From an uncultured Flavobacteriales bacterium (GTDB taxonomy: Bacteria; Bacteroidota; Bacteroidia; Flavobacteriales_G; Salibacteraceae), in contig CALSPD010000002.1 in the NCBI GenBank assembly GCA_943788145.1, positions 124,001-188,000 of the forward strand: DNA of 64,000 nucleotides. The letters run 5' to 3'. The translations under genes and the position numbers were made by a program. Of this stretch, positions 28,301 through 37,886 are shown piece after piece. The notes under the pieces are model-generated. The model made no database searches. It was not told the origin of the DNA and saw nothing but the letters and a program-made list of their open reading frames with translations. The stretch's first letter is position 1. Every line of letters begins with the position of its first letter.

Positions 28301-28701
28301 GTAACCGTTGTCCCCGATTGACGATAAAGACTGATTTCGTCTTCGGTATTTCCGATGAGCACATAATAGCCGTTTAACGGTCCCTTAAGATTGGAGTCGC
28401 TACTGACTAAATAGACTCGGGCTCGATTGCTACTCGATGGATTGAATTCGAGTCGAACACTGAATTCCCAGGAAGCCGTATCGATAGCCACAGAAGCGAC
28501 ACTCAAAAATGATTCATCAGCGACAGCAGGGGCATTCAAATGCAGAAAACCATTGGCATCGACTTCAAAATTGGCATTATCTCCAGCCCAAATTGGGTTT
28601 GAAGTGAAATTTCCATCTGAAAAATCATCGCTGAATTGCGCAGCCCCAACCATGGGCAACATCCAGAATAGAAAAATAAATAGCCTCAAAAGCCTTGTCA
28701 T
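25336..28701 (-). CDS. Giant secreted protein with three lamin-tail domains and Ig-like repeats
   Basis: A 1,121-residue exported protein, start at 28701 (MTRLLRLFIFLFWMLPMVGAAQ, signal peptide). Residues 22-210 look like a lectin/laminin-G-type jelly roll (FSDDFSDGNF ... WEFSVRLEFNPSS). Then three lamin-tail domains, recognisable by VINEIMADPSP / VINELYPDPDE / VINELLTNPRG and F(V/I)E(L/I)(Y/F)N, alternate with Ig-like segments of the 'calculated from folding' type (VTFNEAMDQTTAQN). The end is FlgD-like (LTWDGTKDNGEKARTGIHI). It lacks a classic type A sorting motif. Surface display is probable, function unknown. It is the divergent partner of asd. Confidence 0.86.
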   Translation of the reverse strand: MTRLLRLFIFLFWMLPMVGAAQFSDDFSDGNFTSNPIWAGDNANFEVDANGFLHLNAPAVADESFLSVASVAIDTASWEFSVRLEFNPSSSNRARVYLVSSDSNLKGPLNGYYVLIGNTEDEISLYRQSGTTVTKIIDGVDDLVDTDPVEVKVLVTRSTNGDWELFADTSSSANYQLLGQVTDTTFQSSTFFGVWCDYTSTRSDKFYFDDFHVSGNAYLDVNPPLLLSAQALSNNQVLVTFNEAMDQTTAQNTANYNVNNAIGAPTSANLNGATQVILSFTNTFSLGSTYTLSASSVEDLSGNALVSTNSDFQYVEFSPATYRDVVINEIMADPSPVVGLPELEFIEIYNASANYINLDSAQIGDPSTTSTILGIEVLGPGEYAILCHQNNSAQFSGFGRVIGLSTFPTLNNAGDQLSLFVGGLLVDDLNYTDTWYDDVNKKSGGFSLEQINPNHPCNGKANWKASLSASGGTPGVQNSVLDFTPDLSSPEVTSTQVNSTTDLTLRFSKLMDSLSIANGVFSADNGLTVSSVSIASSLVDEIIIVFTTPLDSSIVYNLSISSGLTDCLGNILSTESVAFGLGVAPQPFDLVINELYPDPDESSTIPLAEFVELFNRSEKLIRLEGVTLNDRSTSSTLYNTTIPPGEFIIVCDDGNAALFEDYGRVVNVSSMPSLNNSADHISIKRGKVILDEVDYDDSWYGDAFYAAGGYTLERINPENLCGLGDNWRACLAENLGTPGSVNSIFSNASFSPVPSLVSGQFSTLKTAELFFDRRMDSASLSSARVTWGQETFGVRIIEGDFTKVAIDRQQEFERGKSYSFLIDSVSDCTGSILMNARIEVYLHDSGDIVINELLTNPRGSGTDFVELYNHSAYAVSLKDWSLAYKDTKDSLRFNPISTHALSLSPAGYVALNEDNEDLVFNYPGALNQRLVEMNLPSYANDKASVLLYDQLGTLMDRFEYSEDLQFDLIDNLDGVSIERLDPKRATNDPGNWHSASSTENYGTPGYMNSQSLSSAGVSGFSLSSDYVSPDNDGYQDNVNIDFVLSQLETVIEVKIYTDNGLMIRTLASNLVVGNAGSLTWDGTKDNGEKARTGIHIIVIETFDLNGNRSVYRMPVVVASRL

Positions 28702-28715
28702 TAGTGGGATTAGGA

Positions 28716-28723
28716 CAAATGTA
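28716..28723 (-). promoter_or_regulatory. Candidate -7 element of the giant lamin-tail protein gene
   Basis: TACATTTG on the minus strand, exact TAnnTTTG, 14 bases before the ATG at 28701. Confidence 0.5.
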
Positions 28724-28730
28724 ATTATCA

Positions 28731-28738
28731 TAATTTTG
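28731..28738 (+). promoter_or_regulatory. Candidate -7 element of asd
   Basis: TAATTTTG, exact TAnnTTTG, 26 bases before the asd ATG. It is divergent from the element at 28716-28723, with only seven bases between them. Confidence 0.5.
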
Positions 28739-28764
28739 GCTGCGAATTATTAATTCATCAAATA

Positions 28765-29751
28765 ATGAGAGTTGCAGTAGTGGGCGCCACGGGAATGGTA
28801 GGACAGGTCATGTTGAAGGTGTTGGCAGAACGGAGTTTCCCCATTTCAGCACTTTATTGCGTGGCTTCTGAAAAATCTGTTGGTAACGAGATCGCTTTTG
28901 GCGGATCGATGCATAAAGTTATTGGTTTGGAGCAAGCAGTTAGTTTGAAACCTGATATTGCCTTGTTTTCTGCCGGTGGAGCAACGTCCAAATTGTGGGC
29001 TCCAAAATTTGCAGCGGTCGGAACAACGGTCATCGACAATTCATCTGCGTGGAGGATGGATAAAGGCATAAAACTAGTGGTTCCCGAAATCAACGGAGGG
29101 CTACTCGATGCCTCCGATAAAATCATTGCTAACCCAAATTGCAGCACCATTCAAATGGTTTTAGCATTGCTACCCATTCATCGGAACTTTGGCATTGAGC
29201 GTCTGGTTGTATCCACCTATCAAAGCGTTTCGGGCACCGGCATTAAGGCCATCAAGCAAATGGAAGGCGAAAGGTTAAATCAATCTGTTGAAATGGCCTA
29301 CCACTATCCCATCGATATGAATTGCCTGCCACATGGCGGAGATTTTCAAGAAGATGGGTACACTACAGAAGAACAAAAGTTGGTGGACGAAACGAGAAAA
29401 ATATTGGGCGATGAAAGCATTCAAGTCACGGCAACGGTGGTTCGAGTACCCGTTAGAGGCGGGCACAGCGAGGCTGTCAATGTGGAAACCAAAAAGCCAT
29501 TTGAAGTTGATCAAATTCGAAAACTTATAGCGCAAACCCCAGGAGTGGTATTGCAAGATTTTCCTGAAACAAATACCTATCCGATGCCGCTTTATGCCGA
29601 AGGGAAAGATGCTGTTTTTGTTGGGAGAATTAGACGTGACAACACAAGACCAAACGCGCTTAATCTTTGGATTGTCGCTGATAACCTTAGAAAAGGCGCA
29701 GCCACAAACGCAGTCCAAATAGCCGAGGTGGTTAAAAATCTAAAAGGATGA
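28765..29751 (+). CDS. asd: Aspartate-semialdehyde dehydrogenase
   Basis: Asd reduces aspartyl phosphate to aspartate semialdehyde with NADPH, the branch point to lysine/diaminopimelate, threonine and methionine. The 328 residues start with the nucleotide-binding VVGATGMVGQVMLKVL. The active-site Cys is in NPNCSTIQMV near residue 128, and RVPVRGGHSEAVN holds the conserved Arg/His pair. Length and motifs match the family. ATGA overlaps the following lipoprotein gene, so both are cotranslated although unrelated in role. Confidence 0.97.
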   Translation: MRVAVVGATGMVGQVMLKVLAERSFPISALYCVASEKSVGNEIAFGGSMHKVIGLEQAVSLKPDIALFSAGGATSKLWAPKFAAVGTTVIDNSSAWRMDKGIKLVVPEINGGLLDASDKIIANPNCSTIQMVLALLPIHRNFGIERLVVSTYQSVSGTGIKAIKQMEGERLNQSVEMAYHYPIDMNCLPHGGDFQEDGYTTEEQKLVDETRKILGDESIQVTATVVRVPVRGGHSEAVNVETKKPFEVDQIRKLIAQTPGVVLQDFPETNTYPMPLYAEGKDAVFVGRIRRDNTRPNALNLWIVADNLRKGAATNAVQIAEVVKNLKG

Positions 29752-30347
29752 AGCACAAATTTTTATTGATAGTTATTGCTGGGACGATGTGGGGTTGTTT
29801 GGAGAACCGAAATCCTGAACCAGAGCGGGATCAACCTTCAATTAACGAAAACATTCCGCTTAACGAGCGCGAGATGTTGATGGGTCCAATTGAAGGCGCG
29901 CTCGATGACTTAAAAGATGTTTTGGTAAACGATGAATCATTTTTTAATCCATATGACGAGTGGAATGACAATGGAATTAAAGGAAGTATTGATTCAAAAC
30001 TTGATGGAGAAGACACCGTTATGGTTCTTTTAAAAATGTCCAACGCAGTTGGCCTGAAGGAAACCCATCAATGGTTTTACGACAAGGATCATTACAGTTT
30101 TTACAGCGAGCATCTTTTTATGAATGAGCAATCCGGAGTGGAAGGAATGCAATCGTCAAAGGCGTATAAATTCTATTTTGAAGACAAAGGTGTTTTACTC
30201 AGCGTCTATGGCAAACAATCCTTTGGTGAGGCATTACCAGAAACATGGACACCAATTTGTCCAACCCGCGAAGAGGAGATCTATTTAAAAACCAGATTGA
30301 TTTATGCACGAAAGGCTTTAGCCAAAACGCGACAAATCAGCGAGTAA
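29748..30347 (+). CDS. Lipoprotein of unknown function
   Basis: A 199-residue lipoprotein (MKHKFLLIVIAGTMWGC). After the anchor it is acidic, with EMLMGPIEGALDDLKDVLVNDESFF and a mixed alpha/beta body (THQWFYDKDHYSFYSEHLFMNE). No motif is recognised. It overlaps the asd stop by 4 bases, so it is coupled to asd, and it is followed by a convergent DUF3817 gene. Confidence 0.78.
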   Translation: MKHKFLLIVIAGTMWGCLENRNPEPERDQPSINENIPLNEREMLMGPIEGALDDLKDVLVNDESFFNPYDEWNDNGIKGSIDSKLDGEDTVMVLLKMSNAVGLKETHQWFYDKDHYSFYSEHLFMNEQSGVEGMQSSKAYKFYFEDKGVLLSVYGKQSFGEALPETWTPICPTREEEIYLKTRLIYARKALAKTRQISE

Positions 30348-30362
30348 TAAAAAGACCAATTG

Positions 30363-30656
30363 CTAGTTTGAATAGTCCTTCATAATGCTTCGCTCAAAGA
30401 CAAAAGGACCGAAAGGAAGTAATGAGGCTATGGAGCCATAAATAACGCGCATGATGTCCCATTTGAGCTGAAAAGCGACCCAAATCAGTTGAATCATGTA
30501 GGCCATGAACAACCCGCCATGCGCCCATCCAACGTATTTTACCATGAGTGGCATGTCTGCTGCATATTTAAGCGGCATCGCTATTCCAATCAGGATAAGG
30601 TAGGAAAGGCCTTCGAGCCTTGAAATCCAAATGAATAGTTTGAGTGCTGGCGTCAT
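30363..30656 (-). CDS. DUF3817 small integral membrane protein
   Basis: A 97-residue membrane protein with three hydrophobic helices. Recognisable DUF3817 features are FIWISRLEGLSYLILIGIAM, then YVGWAHGGLFMAYM and SLLPFGPFVFE. The start at 30656 (MTPALKLF) is chosen because the longer reading adds 28 residues without family similarity and runs into the divergent peptidase promoter region. The role is unknown; some members sit next to transporters. A near -7 sequence TACCTTCG lies upstream. Confidence 0.88.
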   Translation of the reverse strand: MTPALKLFIWISRLEGLSYLILIGIAMPLKYAADMPLMVKYVGWAHGGLFMAYMIQLIWVAFQLKWDIMRVIYGSIASLLPFGPFVFERSIMKDYSN

Positions 30657-30750
30657 AACGATGAATTGTGGGCCGAAGGTAATTTTCGAAGTTGTGTGTG
30701 AATGGAATTCAACGCAAAAACATGTACTTTTCAGTTTCAATCCATTGATT

Positions 30751-32502
30751 ATGAATAAAATCTACACGCTAATTCTGACTTGTTTTTTCGTTTCTGGGTT
30801 TTGTCAAACCAACGTTCATTTCACAAACGCGATTGCAACCAATGTGCTTGCGGGGAACTATAATCCGGGCGACTACGCATCTTCTGCAACTACCAATCCG
30901 CATGCAATTGCCTTGGAAATTGAGGGAAATATTCAGCCAGATTCACTCCGTTCATATTTGGAACGAATGAGCCTTTTTGAAACAAGAAATACGGGCTCAG
31001 ATACATTATCCTTAAACCGAGGCATCGGAGCAGCACGATCGTGGGCGCTTAATCGATTCAATCAAATAAGCGCGGATAATGACAATCGCCTGGTATCGAG
31101 CTATCTTCATTGGGAGCGAAACGTTTGTGGCGCTTCAAAACACAAAAACATTGTCGCCATCTTGCCTGGCGCGGCTTTGGGAACAACCAATACAACCGCA
31201 GCAGGAATTGTGATTGTTGAAGCGCATTTTGATAGCCGGTGTGGAACAGGATGCGACACAACATGCCAAGCGCATGGAATGGAAGACAATGGAAGCGGTA
31301 GCGCATTGGTTTTGGAGCTAGCACGAGTTATGGCGAAATATCAATTTGATAGAACGATTGTTTTTATGCTCACCGTTGCCGAAGAGCAGGGCCTTTATGG
31401 TGCGCAAGCCTTAGCCGATTACTGTTATAACAACGATATTGAGGTGGCGGCTGTGCTCAATAATGACATCGTTGGTGGGGTGATTTGTGGAGAAACTAGT
31501 TCTCCTCCTTCCTGTCCGAGTGAAAACGATGTCGATAGCACTCAGGTTCGATTATTCAGTTTTGGAACGGCCTTCTCAAAGCAAAAGCAGCTCGCTCGAT
31601 ACATTAAGCTGCAATATCAAGATGAGTTAGTAGAAAATGTGAGCGTACCAATGCTGGTTACGATAATGACAGCTGAAGACAGGACGGGTCGTGGTGGTGA
31701 TCACATCCCTTTCCGTCAACGTGGCTTTGCTTCCATGCGATTCACATCTGCAAATGAACATGGCGATGCTAACACGGCTAATTCGAACTACCATGATAGA
31801 CAGCATACCAGTGACGATGTTTTAGGGGAAGACACGAACAACGATGGCAACATCGACCAGTGGTTTGTCGATTTTAATTACTTAGGGAGAAATGCCGCCA
31901 TTAATGGAGTAGCCGCAGCCATGATAGCTCAAAATGTGTGCACGCCTTCCGAGGTAGTGGTGAACCAAACGGATTGGAAAACGCTTGAAGTTGCGATTTC
32001 CGGACCCGATTGCTCTTACCCAAATGCCGCCATAGCCTTACGAACAGAAACCAACGATTGGGACACGGTAATATACACCGACCAGCAGGTAACTAGCTTC
32101 GATATTGAACCGGGACATATGTATTTTGTATCTGCCGCCTATGTTGATGATAACAATATTGAAGGGCTGTTTACGCAAGAAGTGATGCATAATGTGGTTG
32201 GAGTTGGCGAGACGCCTAAACCCAAGTCGGGAATCGAGTTGCTGCAAAATCGCCCTAACCCTTTTGATGAGGCTACGTCTATTGTGTTTTTAGTGCACGA
32301 TATGCCAAATACGCACCATGGTTTGATTCGTATTCAAGATGAACTGGGAATGCTAGTCGAAGAGAAAATGATTGATATTCAATTGGGCCTGAATGAAGTG
32401 GTTTACGACCACGGATATGGCAAAACCGGAAACTTCATTTATTCCTTGGTCATAGATGGCCGTACAATTGATGCGAAAAAAATGGTATTTGTTGCGAATT
32501 AG
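30751..32502 (+). CDS. Secreted M28 family peptidase with sorting domain
   Basis: A zinc aminopeptidase-type enzyme of 583 residues, exported by a signal peptide (MNKIYTLILTCFFVSGFCQ). The metal and catalytic residues of clan MH are visible in order: EAHFDSR (His), MEDNGSGSALVLEL (Asp), AEEQGLYGAQ (catalytic Glu pair), NNDIVGG (Asp) and NSNYHDRQHT (His). A fibronectin/Ig-like segment and a C-terminal domain (LLQNRPNPFDEAT ... IYSLVIDGR) resembling a type A sorting domain follow, so surface anchoring by the type IX system is likely. The start at 30751 is preferred over an upstream start that lacks a signal peptide. It overlaps lspA by 4 bases on the opposite strand. Confidence 0.93.
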   Translation: MNKIYTLILTCFFVSGFCQTNVHFTNAIATNVLAGNYNPGDYASSATTNPHAIALEIEGNIQPDSLRSYLERMSLFETRNTGSDTLSLNRGIGAARSWALNRFNQISADNDNRLVSSYLHWERNVCGASKHKNIVAILPGAALGTTNTTAAGIVIVEAHFDSRCGTGCDTTCQAHGMEDNGSGSALVLELARVMAKYQFDRTIVFMLTVAEEQGLYGAQALADYCYNNDIEVAAVLNNDIVGGVICGETSSPPSCPSENDVDSTQVRLFSFGTAFSKQKQLARYIKLQYQDELVENVSVPMLVTIMTAEDRTGRGGDHIPFRQRGFASMRFTSANEHGDANTANSNYHDRQHTSDDVLGEDTNNDGNIDQWFVDFNYLGRNAAINGVAAAMIAQNVCTPSEVVVNQTDWKTLEVAISGPDCSYPNAAIALRTETNDWDTVIYTDQQVTSFDIEPGHMYFVSAAYVDDNNIEGLFTQEVMHNVVGVGETPKPKSGIELLQNRPNPFDEATSIVFLVHDMPNTHHGLIRIQDELGMLVEEKMIDIQLGLNEVVYDHGYGKTGNFIYSLVIDGRTIDAKKMVFVAN

Positions 32503-33191
32503 GCCTCTTTCACCTCTTGAGCTTCGCCTCCTTCAGCGTTTGTGGGCTCCTCTTCAAAAAAACGTTTTTGGAAAACGATGATCATACCTATTCCAACGGA
32601 AATGGCCGTGTCAGCCACATTGAAAACAGGTCGGAAAAACATAAAGTCTTCGCCTCCCCAAACAGGAAACCAATCGGGAAACTGACCCGAAATCAGAGGG
32701 AAGTAAAGCATATCGACCACCTTGCCGTAAAGGAAGGGGGCATATCCGCCACCAGCGGGCATGAAGGTGGAAATTTGATGGTAGCTGTCATTGAACACCA
32801 AACCGTAAAATGCAGAATCTAAAATGTTGCCTAATGCACCTGAAAAGATCAACGATCCAGCAACGATTAGGCCTGTTTTCGCGCCTTTTTTGGCGTAATT
32901 AAACAGAAAATAACCAATTCCAGCTACCGCTATTATGCGAAACACTGATAGGATGATTTTGCCAACATCTCCGCCAAATTCTAGGCCGAAGGCCATGCCA
33001 TTATTCTCAGTGAAATGGATGATGAACCAATTGCCAGCGATGGCAAATTCTTGACCCAAATACATGTTTGTTTTAATCCAAATCTTGAGCACCTGATCTA
33101 GGGTCAAAACGGAGAGTATAACGAGCAGAGCGGTTAAAGCCTGGTTTTTGGAGCCGCCTTTTGGGCGCATGAGTTCAATATTCAAATTCAA
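32499..33191 (-). CDS. lspA: Lipoprotein signal peptidase (signal peptidase II)
   Basis: LspA removes signal peptides from prolipoproteins in the inner membrane; the window itself has more than ten lipoprotein genes for it to serve. The 230-residue product has four hydrophobic helices and the aspartyl motifs NGMAFG, LGNILDS and VFNVADTAISVG. It is about 60 residues longer than E. coli LspA, with an extra periplasmic loop (FMPAGGGYAPFLYGKVVDML) and an acidic tail, a layout common in Bacteroidota. It is the last gene of the ileS-dksA-like-lspA operon, overlapping the middle gene by 4 bases. Confidence 0.95.
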   Translation of the reverse strand: MNLNIELMRPKGGSKNQALTALLVILSVLTLDQVLKIWIKTNMYLGQEFAIAGNWFIIHFTENNGMAFGLEFGGDVGKIILSVFRIIAVAGIGYFLFNYAKKGAKTGLIVAGSLIFSGALGNILDSAFYGLVFNDSYHQISTFMPAGGGYAPFLYGKVVDMLYFPLISGQFPDWFPVWGGEDFMFFRPVFNVADTAISVGIGMIIVFQKRFFEEEPTNAEGGEAQEVKEA

Positions 33192-33574
33192 GACTGTTGC
33201 TGCCTTTTAGCTTCAATGCTAAGAGTTGCATGAGGAACGATTTTCAAGCGATCTTTAGAGATTAATTTTCCAGTAACGCGGCAAATGCCATAGGTTCGGT
33301 TTTCGATTCGAATCAAGGCATCATTCAAACTCTTTACGAATTTTTCTTGTCGAGCAGCAAGCTGCGCAGTTTCTTCACGCGAAAGCACGTCAGACCCATC
33401 TTCGATGAGTTTGAACGTGGGCGAAGTATCATCCGTTCCGTTGTTGTCCTTGAGCGACATAGTCGAATTGAGTAATTCTAAATCGACTTTAGCTTCTTCT
33501 AATTTCGAGTTTATGATCGCTCTGAATTCCTCTAGTTCAGCATCTGAATATCTTGTTTTCTCTGTCTCCGCCAT
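33188..33574 (-). CDS. DksA/TraR-like protein with degenerate zinc finger
   Basis: A 128-residue DksA/TraR-superfamily protein: a helical coiled-coil arm (SDAELEEFRAIINSKLEEA ... QLAARQEKFVKSLNDAL) and a C-terminal zinc-finger region that keeps only one Cys (YGICRVTGKLISKDRLKIVPHATLSIEAK). The other three Cys positions are Thr, Ala and Ile-type residues, so it cannot bind zinc the usual way. Bacteroidota have such a conserved DksA-like protein between ileS and lspA, so the loss is ancient and not damage. Role by homology: RNA polymerase secondary-channel binding, unproven. Coupled to lspA (4-base overlap). Confidence 0.88.
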   Translation of the reverse strand: MAETEKTRYSDAELEEFRAIINSKLEEAKVDLELLNSTMSLKDNNGTDDTSPTFKLIEDGSDVLSREETAQLAARQEKFVKSLNDALIRIENRTYGICRVTGKLISKDRLKIVPHATLSIEAKRQQQS

Positions 33575-33580
33575 GGCTTT

Positions 33581-36500
33581 CTAATTATTAGTCTTCAATA
33601 TAAAAATGCGTGTGGTGAGGCCTTCCTCAACTTCGACTTCCAACGCATTTTCATCGGTAATTGCTGGTTTAATGATGAGTTTATCTGCCAGCGTTTCCGC
33701 ACAAATATAATTCTTATTGATATTGACGGCTTGCTCGATTTCAGGATGGTTTTCAACGTACAAATCGATGCGATCGGTTACGTCTAAACCACTGTCTTTC
33801 CTCAAGTTTTGGATTCGATTAACTAATTCGCGCGCAATACCTTCGCTGCGTAGTTCCGGTGAAATGGTAACATCAAGGGCTACAGTCACGCTACCTTCAC
33901 TTGCCACCTTCCACCCTGGAATATCCTTCGTGGCAATTTCAACATCTTCAGCGATCAACTCAAAAGGGTCTCCATCTAAGTTAAGCTGGAGCATTCCTTC
34001 GCGCTCCATGGCACTGATTTGATCTTGGCTCAATTGCGCTACTTGTGCAGAAAGCGCCTTCATGTTCTTGCCAACCTTAGGCCCTAACGCTTTGAAATTG
34101 GGCTTAATGCTTTTTACAAACACGGAAGAGTCGCGGACATACTCCAATTCTTTCACGTTAACCTCGCTTAGAATCAACGACTCTACTTCTTTCAGGTGAG
34201 CTTCAAATGCATCATCGATTACTGGAACCATGATTTTTTGAAGTGGCTGTCGCACGCGAATGTTCTCCCGTTTCCGCAAGGAAAGAACCAAAGAAGACAC
34301 AGTTTGAGCCAACGCCATACGCTTTTCAAGATCGATATCGATTTCATCATTGTGGCAAATTGGCCAAGCAGCTAAATGAACGGACGAGTCACTTTCAAGG
34401 CCGGTCACTCCATTCAAGTCGTTAAAAAGTTGGTCGGAATAGAATGGCGCAATCGGTGCACTCAGCTTGGCCACCGTGACTAAGCAACGATAGAGCGTTT
34501 GATAGGCTGCTATTTTATCTTCAGAGTAATCGCCTTTCCAAAACCGCCTTCTACAAAGTCGAACGTACCAATTACTTAATTCGTCCACGACAAAGTCTTG
34601 TATGGCGCGTCCAGCTCGAGTGGGTTCGTAGCTTTCAAAAGCCGATTCCACTTCAGCCACCAAGGAATTAAGCCTTGAAATCACCCATCGGTCAATTTCT
34701 GGTCTGTTTTCCATAGGAATGGGCGACTCCGCATGAGTGAATTGATCCACGTTTGCGTAAAGCGAAAAGAAGGAGTAGCTGTTATGCAGCGCTCGGAAAT
34801 ATTTACGCTGAACCTCGGTGATACCATCCAAATCGAATTTCAAATTGTCCCAGGGCGGAGCGTTGGTAATCATATACCATCTCGTTGCATCCGCTCCAAA
34901 TTTGGCCATGGTCTCAAATGGATCGGCTGCATTGCCGAGGCGCTTGGACATTTTTTGTCCATTTTTATCTAAAACAAGTCCATTGCTTACCACATTTTTG
35001 AAGGCAACTGAGCCTTTGATCATGGTTGAAATGGCGTGTAGGGTATAGAACCAACCGCGTGTTTGATCCACGCCTTCGGCAATAAAGTCGGCAGGAAACG
35101 CCTTGCCTTCGTCAACCATTTCCTTGTTTTCAAACGGGTAGTGCCATTGTGCATAAGGCATGGCTCCACTATCGAACCACACATCGATCAGGTCTAATTC
35201 GCGCGCCATGACCATCCCACTTCGGAAAAAGATGACATAGTCCACAAAAGGCCGGTGCAGATCCACTTGATCTTTCGGAAGCATAGCGAAGAATATGATC
35301 TTCTTGCTGCGGATCATGTCGTTCCAAACGTTGTTTACGTTTTCGCCTCTAAGTCGCATTTCGCCCAAATGCTTTCGAAGCGACTGGCCGTCAAAGCGCT
35401 CGCCTTTGTCGTTAACGCATTCTTCAGAAATATAGTAGGCGTTTTTTTCTGTGAATTCAGCAATAGCTCCAACACACTCTTCCATCAGTGGCCCATAAGG
35501 GCCCGTGCGCCAAATGGGAAGTGGAGTTCCCCAATAACGTGATCGACTTAAGTTCCAATCATTAACGTTTTCAAGCCAATTTCCAAAGCGGCCTGTTCCT
35601 GTACTCTCTGGTTTCCAGTTGATGGTTTTGTTTAGGGAAATCATTTTCTCTCGAGCCGATGTGGCTTTAATGAACCACGAATCCAAAGGATAATAGAGGA
35701 TGGGTTTATCTGTTCGCCAGCAATGAGGATAATTGTGCTGGTATTTTTCCACTTTGAACGCCTTGCCTTCAAGCTTTAGTTTCAGTGAAATACGTTCGTC
35801 AACACTGAGGTAGTTGCTCAGGTTTGGAATGTGTTCCTTAAGCGATTCCTTTTGATGCTGAAAAGCTTTTTCTTTTTCTTCATCACTCAAATACTCGGCC
35901 TTTACAGGCTCGCCAGCCAAGCCCCAAACGGGATCAGAAACAGCTGAAACAAATCGACCTCGCAAATCAACCAAGGGAACGGGATCACCTATTTCGTTAG
36001 CGATCAACATAGGTGGAACACCTGCTGCTTTGGCCACTTGCATATCGTCTGCACCAAACGTTGGCGCTGTGTGCACGATTCCAGTTCCGTCTTCTGTGGT
36101 CACAAAATCGCCCGCAATCACTTGAAATGCTTTGTCTGCATCGCGCATGGGCAAGGTGTAAGGCAAGAGTTGTTCGTAGCGAATGCCGACTAGGTCAGAG
36201 CCTGCGTATTTTGACAACACGCGATATGGAAGTAGTTTGTCAGAGCTACTAAAGTTCATTTCTGCTTCAAGGCCTTCTGGTTTGAAGTATTTCGACACCA
36301 ATGATTCGGCTAGAATTACTTGCTGAGCCTCGGCTGAGTATGGATTAAATGTATCAACGATGACATATTCTATCTTTTCCCCAACCGTCAAAGCTGTATT
36401 CGAAGGAAGCGTCCAAGGTGTGGTCGTCCAAGCGATGAAATGAAGGCTTCCTTTTTCGGCTAACTTGAACAAGTTGGTATCTAGAGCCTTGAGTTTGTCG

Positions 36501-37154
36501 TCAGCAATCGCTCTAAACATCGCCACACAACTCGTATCCTTCACATCTTGATAAGTCCCAGGAAGGTTTAGTTCGTGCGAACTCAAACCCGTGCCCGCTG
36601 CTGGCGAATAAGGCTGAATGGTGTAGCCTTTATACAGCATGTTTTTTTCATAGAGTTGACTCAACAGCCACCAAACCGATTCAATGTATTCGTTTTCATA
36701 GGTCACATATGGGCTATCCATATCCACCCAATAACCCATCTTTTCTGTGACATCGCGCCATTGATCTGTGTAGCGCATAACAGCCTCGCGACAGGCCTTG
36801 TTGTATTCCTCAATCGATATGGATTTACCGATGTCTTCTTTGGTAATGCCCAGCTCCTTTTCAACGCCTAATTCCACCGGAAGACCATGTGTGTCCCATC
36901 CGGCTTTTACGCATCACTTGAAATCCTTGTTGCGTCTTGTATCGGCAGAATAAATCTTTGATGGTTCGTGCCATAACATGATGAATGCCAGGCATTCCGT
37001 TGGCTGAAGGCGGCCCTTCATAAAACACATAGCTCGGCTTGCCTTCACGGCTACTCATGCTTTGTTCAAAGGTTTTTTCCTTCTTCCACTTCTCCAACAC
37101 CTGCTCGGCAATGTTTGGCAGATTTAACCCATCATACTCTTTAAATGCTTTCAT
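33581..37154 (-). CDS. ileS: Isoleucyl-tRNA synthetase, type 2, with an apparent frameshift
   Basis: IleRS charges tRNA-Ile and edits valine. The intact product would be 1,190 residues; the length and HIGH form (SANGMPGIHHV) fit the type 2 group, with KMSKRLGN as the KMSKS motif and an internal editing domain. The reading frame breaks at 36905-36908, where the coding strand has AAAA: the observed reading gives RKSRMGHTWSSGG, but removing one A restores RKAGWDTHGLPVELG, the expected text. Total length is 3n+1, so a single added base explains it. Since ileS is essential, an assembly error is the most likely cause. It leads the ileS-dksA-like-lspA operon. Confidence 0.96.
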
Positions 37155-37187
37155 TTCAGCGCGCTAAACCCCTATTATTCGGGGCGG

Positions 37188-37195
37188 CAAAGGTA
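37188..37195 (-). promoter_or_regulatory. Candidate -7 promoter element of ileS
   Basis: TACCTTTG on the minus strand, exact TAnnTTTG, 33 bases before the ileS ATG at 37154. A weak CCCC/GGGG hairpin lies in the leader. Confidence 0.45.
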
Positions 37196-37320
37196 AAAGG
37201 ATGGTGGTATTATTTTAGTTAGAAATTGGACCATGACCATGGAGCTATGTTTACACAGGTTTTTTATGCCACGAATTATTAGTCTATCCTCTATTATTGT
37301 TACCACAAAAGCTAATTACC

Positions 37321-37886
37321 ATGGAAGAAGTAACCCTTGACGAAAACCTAACACAAGAAGTGGAACACGAATACGCTGGATTTTGGATCCGATTTCTCGC
37401 ATCCATTATTGATGTGTTTGTGCTCTTGCCGTTTTTCAGCGCTGTATCTTTTGGTTTTAATTGGAATTAATAGCCTGACACTTACATTGGCTGGCATACT
37501 TCTATCCGCTTGTTACAAACCATTCATGGAATATAAATATGGCGCTACTCTAGGAAAAATGGGCAGTCGGAATTAAGGTGATAAGCACAGAAGGTGGGAG
37601 GAATCACATTGAATCAAACACTTTTGCGTTACATTCCATGGGCGATTGGAAACGCAATTTCCATGATCACATTTACAATGCTTTACACGGCTCCCGGATT
37701 AGATACTGCTGAAGGGTTTTTGGAAATAAGCCAGATTATGGCCGATCAAGGAAACAATTCTCTCAGCTCCATTAGCTCATTAGTAATGTTGATCGCGCAG
37801 GATTATCTATTGTGTTTGATGCGAAGAAGCAAGGCGTCCACGATCGATTTGCAAGTACTTTATGTGTGTATGTAAATAAGGACTAA
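37321..37886 (+). pseudogene. RDD family membrane protein gene with four frame breaks
   Basis: Translating in pieces recovers one RDD-family membrane protein. Piece 1 (from the ATG at 37321) reads EVEHEYAGFWIRFLASIID; then an extra T at 37455-37458 shifts to LIGINSLTLTLAGILL...CYKPFMEYKYGATLGKM; an extra G at 37561-37563 shifts to AVGIKVISTEGGR; an extra G near 37600 shifts to ITLNQTLLRYIPWAIGN; and one missing base near 37795-37802 shifts to LSIVFDAKKQGVHDRFAST, ending at 37886. Restored length is 187 residues. Four indels in 560 bases look like decay, but flanking genes carry the same kind of single-base error, so it may be an intact gene in poorly read sequence. Confidence 0.8.

Noticed and set aside
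36890-36915. Programmed ribosomal frameshift in ileS
   Set aside because: No slippery heptamer with a downstream structure is evident, and neighbours show the same type of single-base error, so an assembly fault is simpler.
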